From Phymorhynchus buccinoides (lineage: Eukaryota; Mollusca; Gastropoda; Neogastropoda; Raphitomidae), in assembly GCA_017654935.2 (NCBI GenBank), contig CM065704.1, forward strand, positions 22,091,682 to 22,155,681: a DNA stretch of 64,000 bases, given 5' to 3'. A program made the translations under genes and the position numbers. The stretch's first letter is position 1. Each line of letters begins with the position of its first letter. A model generated the notes under the pieces. That model did no database searches and was not told where the DNA came from. It saw only the letters and a list, made by a program, of their open reading frames with translations. Below are positions 50,433 through 64,000 of the stretch, in pieces.

Positions 50433-50548
50433 TTGACATCAACTAGAACGCCAAGGCTACATCAAAATGCTATGTTCTGCATAGTTATGCAGGGATTGTC
50501 TTCAGCCATAGCACACTCCTAGCATGACATCATCAGTCCAAAATCCTC

Positions 50549-50669
50549 CGTGGCGCAGTAATCAAAAACGGTCACATACGTAATGTTCTCATCCCTAGCT
50601 GGTGCATTTGTACCATGTTGTTCAAGTGCTTCGGCTGTTGGGATGATCCCTGGAGTCTTTTAGCCAGGG
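50549..50669 (+). repeat. SINE-like repeat X, copy 3
   Basis: CGCAGTAATCAAAAACGGTC to GATCCCTGGAGTCTTTTAGC. Confidence 0.8.
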
Positions 50670-50679
50670 CACGACAACA

Positions 50680-51570
50680 AACATCAAACACACACAAACA
50701 AAAAGAAAGACAAAATAAGATATTCATGCATTATCATATGTTTAATTCATTCAAGGCAGTTCATGTAATACATTTCAAATCTTACGTCAATTAGAAAATG
50801 AGAAACAAAATATTAATATTGAAAAGAATATTTTCTCTTTTAATGGTATTGTTTTCGATGCATAATCACAATGGTTTCTTTGTTGGAGGGCAACCTATCA
50901 AATTTCAGAACAAAACTGTAGGCTTCAAAACATCATCTTTTTTTTTTAACAGATTTTGTCAATAAAATAACTTTTATCTTGTAAAAATTTCAGTTTTTGT
51001 AAGAAAAGCTTTTTTTTTTCCTGTTCCTAATTTCATTCTAAGTAAAGGCGAACAATTGTTTTGTAGACAAGCTGTGCACAAAAATTATTCACATGTACAC
51101 AAAATAAACAAACCATTAACAACAAGAAGAAGAAAACCCTCAATATACATATATCTCCTGTCTTGTAAATCTGTTCATCCCAAAGTTTTAAAAACGACTG
51201 AAAAAATGCAACAGGACTCTGTTTTTGTAACTATGATAGTGATCAACTGAACTCGCTAACAAAAGATAAATGCTACCGAGAAATCATTAACAGTAATAAC
51301 TAAACAAAATGGAAGACAACAGTTTGTCTAGCTTCAATCTCAAAACCTAATTCAACTAATTTAACTACCATGATAATTACCCCCCCCCCCCTCCCCCACA
51401 AGAACAGTTTTATACAAACTGCAGTCATGCACCTGTTCTTGGGTTCGGAGAAATACCAGTAATTCATTCACTCTAATAAAGTTTAACAACGTAATTAACA
51501 TACATACCATGTTCTCATTTTATATCAATGAAAGACACAGTTTCATAATTTGTTACCCTGTAGGATCAGT
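50680..51570. other. AT-rich intergenic DNA, nothing recognised
   Basis: No open frame with coding character; a poly-C run at 51380-51397. Confidence 0.5.
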
Positions 51571-51575
51571 AAGGA

Positions 51576-51815
51576 AAACACACACACACACACACATGCG
51601 CACACAAGAATCAAGACTTTTAATCATTTGACCCCTCTTGGGGCATGGCGTATTACAAGTATAACACACACACATGCATACACAGACACACATGCATGCT
51701 TGCGTACGCACACACAAACCCAAACGCATGTCCACACACACATACACGCATGGACTCGCACACCATATGCATGCAAGCACGCATGCACGCACACACACAC
51801 ACACACACACACAGA
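51576..51815. repeat. degenerate (AC)n tracts
   Basis: Two AC-rich stretches with ATGC interruptions. Confidence 0.9.
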
Positions 51816-52269
51816 GTTCAATTTAAGCACAAGTCATGTGTGACCTTTACCACCAAAACAAACTGCTTGGTCTCTAATATCACCAATAGGTGCAAAGACT
51901 TTCAGGATTAAAAACAAAGAAAGAAATAAGCAAAAACAAAAACAAACAACAACAAAAAGTCCTTGTCACCTTAGTATTGCATCAAACTTGCCAGCAGTCC
52001 ACAGTGAAGGTAGTACATGTTTAGCCCCTTCACTCAAACGGCTTTTACCACTGGTTGACATTAGCCCGCAGTAGGGGCCAATAGTGAATGAGAGCTGCAC
52101 AACAAATGCCTTTCTACAGTACTGGGAAATCATGGAAGAGCGAAGTATTTCGAGGAAGACTACGACCTCTCAAACTAGGAGGCATTTGAACTGGCTCTTA
52201 GTGATGCAGGCAAGGGGATGGGTTCGCCTTTGGGGACCTTCCCCAACACCTCACTCACTCTCTCACTCT

Positions 52270-52660
52270 CCCCTTGACCGGCTTGGTCGTCGGAGTGCCA
52301 TGCTGGATTGGGTGGTCAGCCTCCGCCACTGGTCACGATCCTCTGCCAGGCGTATGAGGGTGTTGGTGTTGCGGTTGGTCCAGCTTTTGATGTTGTCCAG
52401 CCATGACTTTCTTTGTCTGCCTTGCCGGCGTTTTCCGTGGATCCCTGGAGGATCGTTTTGGCCAGAGTGTTGTGACGTGTCACATGACCGTACCAGGCAA
52501 GTTTGCGGCGCTTAACAACCGCTAGGAGTGGCTCTTGTCTGCCTGCGAGGGTGTTCCCTTTTTGCCTGACATACTCATTTGTCTTGTGCACACCAGCTCT
52601 CCTCAAATCCCTTTGGATGAGTGTGGGGATGAACCTTAGGCAAGGCATCTTTAGCCTAGC
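52270..52660 (-). pseudogene. LINE ORF2 C-terminal remnant
   Basis: The minus strand reads IQRDLRRAGV, then RRKLAWYGHVTRHNTLAKTI in one frame, the classic ending of an endonuclease/reverse transcriptase LINE protein. It then changes frame (QTKKVMAGQHQKL-like and LAEDRDQWRRLTTQS-like wording), so at least one frameshift is present. Confidence 0.85.
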
Positions 52661-53299
52661 TCACCGATGCATCAGCCACCCCCTCTGCTTTCAGGCTGTG
52701 ATAGTGGGAAGAGACAGACAGGCGTATGTACGTACATACACATGTGCATGGTAGTATCAAAGCTCTCTAACAGCTACAACAGAAAAAAATCCCTCTCTGC
52801 AAGCAAAACCCTGAAGCTGTTCATTTCGATCTAAATCCTTGTGGCAAAGCTTTTCTTTTTTAAAAATTAAACATCAAAATATCGGCTTTCTCAAAATAAC
52901 ATTTCAGTCCTTTCCATTTCAACTTTGAAGATTTCCACTGTAAATTCATGAAACAAAAAGCATCCCGTTTCACAATTTTCCATGTTTAGACAGGATACAC
53001 AGTCCTCTCCCTTTTGAAAGTGATTTTGGATAATACAAATAAATTGTACGAAAATTAAAGAAATTCAACCAACAACAATCAATCGATAAACAGTGATTCA
53101 TTTTGTAGAAACAAATAGCATTCATGCATGACCTCCAACACTAAAAGCTGGTGTTGACAGATGAAAAAACAACAACATAATTTTCAGAGGCGACCGGCAT
53201 ACTACAAAAGACCTGTTAGACCACTGCTCTTTTGATTGTTTCCCCTTTTGTCAATCACAACATGTTCAAATTATCTCCCTTCTTTTTTTCATGTTAAAA

Positions 53300-53330
53300 A
53301 AAAAAGGTCAAGAAAAAAAAAGAAGCATTT
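53300..53330. repeat. A-rich tract
   Basis: Two poly-A runs separated by GGTCAAG. Confidence 0.6.
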
Positions 53331-53447
53331 CCACAACTGTTGCAAGGCAAGTGAGTTCAACGCATTCCACAAAAGTCTGACAAGGAATATCACGATCATA
53401 TCCAATGTTCGCCTCTTCATCCATCAAAAGTATATCGCCCAAACCAT

Positions 53448-53530
53448 GCACACACACATGCACACATACATGTGTGCGTACCCCCCCCCCCCCCACACAC
53501 ACACACACTCACACGAGCGCACACAACTCA
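53448..53530. repeat. (AC)n with poly-C
   Basis: AC-rich, with eleven to fourteen C at 53481. Confidence 0.9.
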
Positions 53531-53643
53531 CATAAACACAAACATACATTGCTAACAAGCAAAGAAAGTTTCAAATTAATTGGAAGCATGTCCTGAGGAA
53601 TGTCCAACTATGAAATCATCAGAATCTCCTACAACATAATAAG

Positions 53644-53714
53644 GGTTTCCTGCCAGAACAGCATATCTGCCTTCTTTATTCCTTTTGAGATACGCCTGTC
53701 TGGCAGGAAACCCT
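53644..53714. repeat. hairpin
   Basis: GGGTTTCCTGCCAGA and TCTGGCAGGAAACCC arms. Confidence 0.85.
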
Positions 53715-53717
53715 TGC

Positions 53718-53940
53718 ATGTACTATCCCATTGTCAGGTACAGAATGAAATTGTATTCTGTACTTAACAATGGGATAGTACATTGTCAGGTACAGAATAA
53801 AATTGCATTCTGTACCTGACCATGGGATAGTACATTGTCAGGTACAGAATAAAATTGTATTCTGTACCTAACAATGGGATAGTACATTGTCAGGTACAGA
53901 ATAAAATTGTATTCTGTACCTGACCATGGGATAGTACATG
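53718..53940. repeat. tandem array of palindromic 62-bp units
   Basis: About 3.5 copies of a unit in which GTCAGGTACAGAATAAAATT is followed by its own inverse ATTCTGTACCTGAC, then CATGGGATAGTACATT. Confidence 0.88.
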
Positions 53941-53972
53941 CATTGGCAATGCTGTGGAATTGAAACGAGAAA

Positions 53973-54451
53973 TACCGTATTTTTCAGACTATAGGGCGCA
54001 CCTGATTCTAAACACAAAATTCAGATTTTATGATTATGTTTTTCTGTATGTTACTAGTCACATTATAAGGTGCAGGGGTCTTTTTCTTCTTTGATCGCTC
54101 AACCAGTTTCCCGTCAATTATGAGCGTAGATGCGTCATGCTGTCGTTATGCGCCTAACTAAGAAATAGTTAGGCCCAGCAAGTCTGACTTTGGCTGAAGG
54201 AAATCTTTTTGAAAGTGTTTCTTGAAAAAAGGCAGGAGAATGGACCGGTAAGGCAGAAAGATAGTAGATGACAGTAAGCAAAGGGAAAAGGCAGAGTCAA
54301 AGAGAGTGACGGATTAGAGGAAGTTACAAGCACAGAACTTCCAGAATGTGGGGGAACTATTTATACAAAAGATCCCCCGGTATCTCCACGGGGGGAGCAG
54401 GGGTCTTAGTCTGGGAAAAAAGCATCACCTTATATTCAAAATAATATGGTA
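53973..54451. mobile_element. palindromic MITE (GTATTTTTCAGACTATAGGGCGC), copy 2, with nested repeat
   Basis: Ends TACCGTATTTTTCAGACTAT and an inverse TTATATTCAAAATAATATGGTA. An inverse copy of the 12545 repeat is nested at 54240-54405. Confidence 0.75.
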
Positions 54452-54736
54452 CTGCTAGCAAGACACCAGGCAGATCACACATGCACGGACGCTACTACAA
54501 AATCCTGTACAACCTGAAAAACAGCGGTTGCCTAGTACTCTAAACCCCAGCATGACATGGGCAGTGACGAGGTAACAAAGGGAGGTTGCTCCTTAAAGAT
54601 TTTTTTTAAAAACCTGATCTGCAGGCAGCTGAAGGCCACTGTGAAAACAACCTGAATTCAGGTACATAGCCTGAACAGGAGCATCCATGCATAAGTGATT
54701 CATTTTCCCTTTGCTTTCAAAAACTGTCCCGACAAT

Positions 54737-54806
54737 CTCACAAAGACTATCAATCTCACAAAGACTATCAATCTCACAAAGACTATCAATCTCACAAAGA
54801 CTATCG
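54737..54806. repeat. 18-bp tandem repeat
   Basis: Four copies of CAATCTCACAAAGACTAT. Confidence 0.93.
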
Positions 54807-54922
54807 CATCATTATTTTCTTCTCTGGAATGATGTGGCGAGATGCACCGAACTTTACCGGACTATAAAGGCAAAAACTTTTTCCCAGACTGAAATACATA
54901 TGCCTCATAATGTGACTAATAA

Positions 54923-55143
54923 CCAGGGCTCCCAGGGACCCCCATTTGTGGGTCTATGAAGTACTAAAATTCTAGAGGACCATCTAAACGAATGTGCAGG
55001 GGGTCCCAGGGATGCAGTAGAAAAATTCTTTTTAGCATTCGCAATGCCACTGGGACCCTCTATCCCGCCTCTAGGACCCTCTATACTGTAAGTGGAGGAG
55101 TCCCTGGGACCCCTTGTTTTGTGGGACGATTGGGAGCCCTGAA
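54923..55143. mobile_element. MITE with CAGGGCTCCCAGGGACC ends
   Basis: Left CCAGGGCTCCCAGGGACCCC; right GGTCCC-type repeats and GGGAGCCCTG. Confidence 0.75.
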
Positions 55144-55443
55144 TGACACAGTAGTAAACTGTAACAACAAAATCAGAAATCAATGTAAAATTGAGGGAGG
55201 AGAGGGGGTGGGGGGTCGCTCATAATATTAACATGCATAGACAATATTTGTGAGTGTGTGTTTGTCTGGGAGGGATATGTGCAGTAGGGCCGTTGTGGTG
55301 TGGCACTCAAGCGTGGGTAGGGAGTGATGTGAACATTTGGATGTCTTCTATGTATGTCTTTGTAAAGCGCCGTGACTAGGTTTACCAAGAGCGGCACTGT
55401 ATAAACACCCGCTATTATTATCACCTCGTTAATAGGATGAGCC

Positions 55444-55622
55444 TACCGTATCTTTCGGACTATAAGGCGATACTTTTCCCCCCATACTCAGTCAGACCCC
55501 TGCGCCTTATAATATGACTAGTAAAATAGTAAGAAAATGTCAAACAAAATCCGAAATGTTGATAACATTTGGGGGTGCGCCTCATACAAAGACGCGCCTT
55601 ATACAGTCCGAAAAATACGCTA
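55444..55622. mobile_element. palindromic MITE (GTATCTTTCGGACTATAAGGCG), copy 3
   Basis: TACCGTATCTTTCGGACTAT and GCCTTATACAGTCCGAAAAATAC. Confidence 0.85.
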
Positions 55623-55697
55623 ATAGTCCGTAACATCCAGTATCTATTCCCCCACCCCCAGGACAGAGCAGTGGTCACTCCGCGGGCCCACTGGCCG

Positions 55698-63399
<7,702 letters not shown>

Positions 63400-63514
63400 C
63401 TGCACGCAACACACAGTAGGGTCACTTTCAGCCAACAAGGCGAACCAGAAATTTGCCGTGTGAAAGACAGAAGGTACGATCGCTGAAGGAATAAAAAAGG
63501 CTGATACACATGCA

Positions 63515-63560
63515 CGCATGCACACACACACACACACTCACAGTACACACACACACGCAC
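63515..63560. repeat. (AC)n microsatellite
   Basis: Short AC tract. Confidence 0.9.
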
Positions 63561-64000
63561 ACTTCAATTGAATCAATGAATAAACAAAACAAAATAAAAT
63601 TAAGGCATTTTCCCCACTTTATCAATCCCAGACATAAATGTACTGGTAACTGTTTAAAAACATTCATGAAAAAATGGATTTCGGCAATTTATGCCACACA
63701 TAAAAGAGTACGAGAAAGGCCATGGAAGCAAGCAGGCACCGCAGAATGGAATACAAGAGTGCGGACTGATCAACACCTGTATAATTTAAACTTATTTTCA
63801 TTTACAACTTGCCAGACTAAAACAACAATACAGTACAAAAACATAACCAAAATGAAACGAAACAAACACAACTGGTGTATATCCCAAACAAACTGAATGA
63901 AGTTTGCAGAAAACAAAGACAGGAGAGAACGCCAGAGAAAGGCAAAACAAAAACCCAGTAAACAACAAAGCATTGGAAAACAAGGAAAGAAAATTTAAAT
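63561..64000. other. A-rich DNA, intron of the membrane-protein gene
   Basis: No cysteine-rich frame with splice sites is visible, so the next upstream exon is beyond the window. Confidence 0.5.

Overview
The window is eukaryotic nuclear DNA, very probably from a mollusc and most likely a gastropod. This rests on split genes with GT-AG introns, very dense (AC)n, (GA)n and (CT)n microsatellites, many short inverted-repeat transposons, tRNA-headed SINEs and LINE remnants, plus a lophotrochozoan-looking gene content. The species assignment is inference. Almost all long open frames here are translated microsatellites or minisatellites and are not genes.

Three genes can be assembled exon by exon, with reading phase preserved at every junction. 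(1) Plus strand, 9501-27773: 13 coding exons giving a 421-residue PH / proline-rich / SH2 adaptor of the SH3BP2 (3BP2) type. It includes a tankyrase-binding-like octapeptide just before the SH2 domain. (2) Plus strand, 41686-46883: three coding exons giving a 223-residue secreted protein rich in Ser, Gly, Leu, Met and Asn, which I do not recognise. (3) Minus strand, 63399-55698: the last six exons of a cysteine-rich type I membrane protein with GCC2/GCC3 (ephrin-receptor-like) repeats, one transmembrane helix and a short basic-then-acidic tail. Its 5' end lies beyond the window. A lone exon-like segment at 50297-50355 has no partner exons that I can see.

The rest is repeats. 1-1345 is a 21-bp minisatellite. 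1.5-9.4 kb holds MITEs, LINE remnants and SINE pieces. 27.8-41.6 kb downstream of gene 1 is a transposon graveyard with no recognisable exon. 46.9-55.6 kb holds SINEs, fold-back elements and LINE tails. Families with several copies in the window include a TTAA-flanked piggyBac-like MITE (4 copies), a TA-flanked pogo/Tigger-like MITE (4, plus a longer cousin), a palindromic family with GTATTTTTCGGACTATAAGG-like ends (4-5), a TGTGACCCAGCAC-ended MITE (2), a CATGGGTGCTACT-ended element (3), a tRNA-headed SINE (3-4) and a tailless SINE-like repeat (4).

The most striking pattern is that tandem repeats have grown out of exon-intron boundaries. In gene 1 the 3' splice site and start of exon 5 are repeated 17 extra times upstream in the intron, and the 3' end and 5' splice site of exon 2 are copied once downstream. 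In gene 3 the 3' end and 5' splice site of three separate exons are repeated 14, 3 and 2 extra times downstream. The copies keep GT or AG, so these introns hold arrays of potential decoy splice sites. Five such events in two genes suggest a process, not chance.
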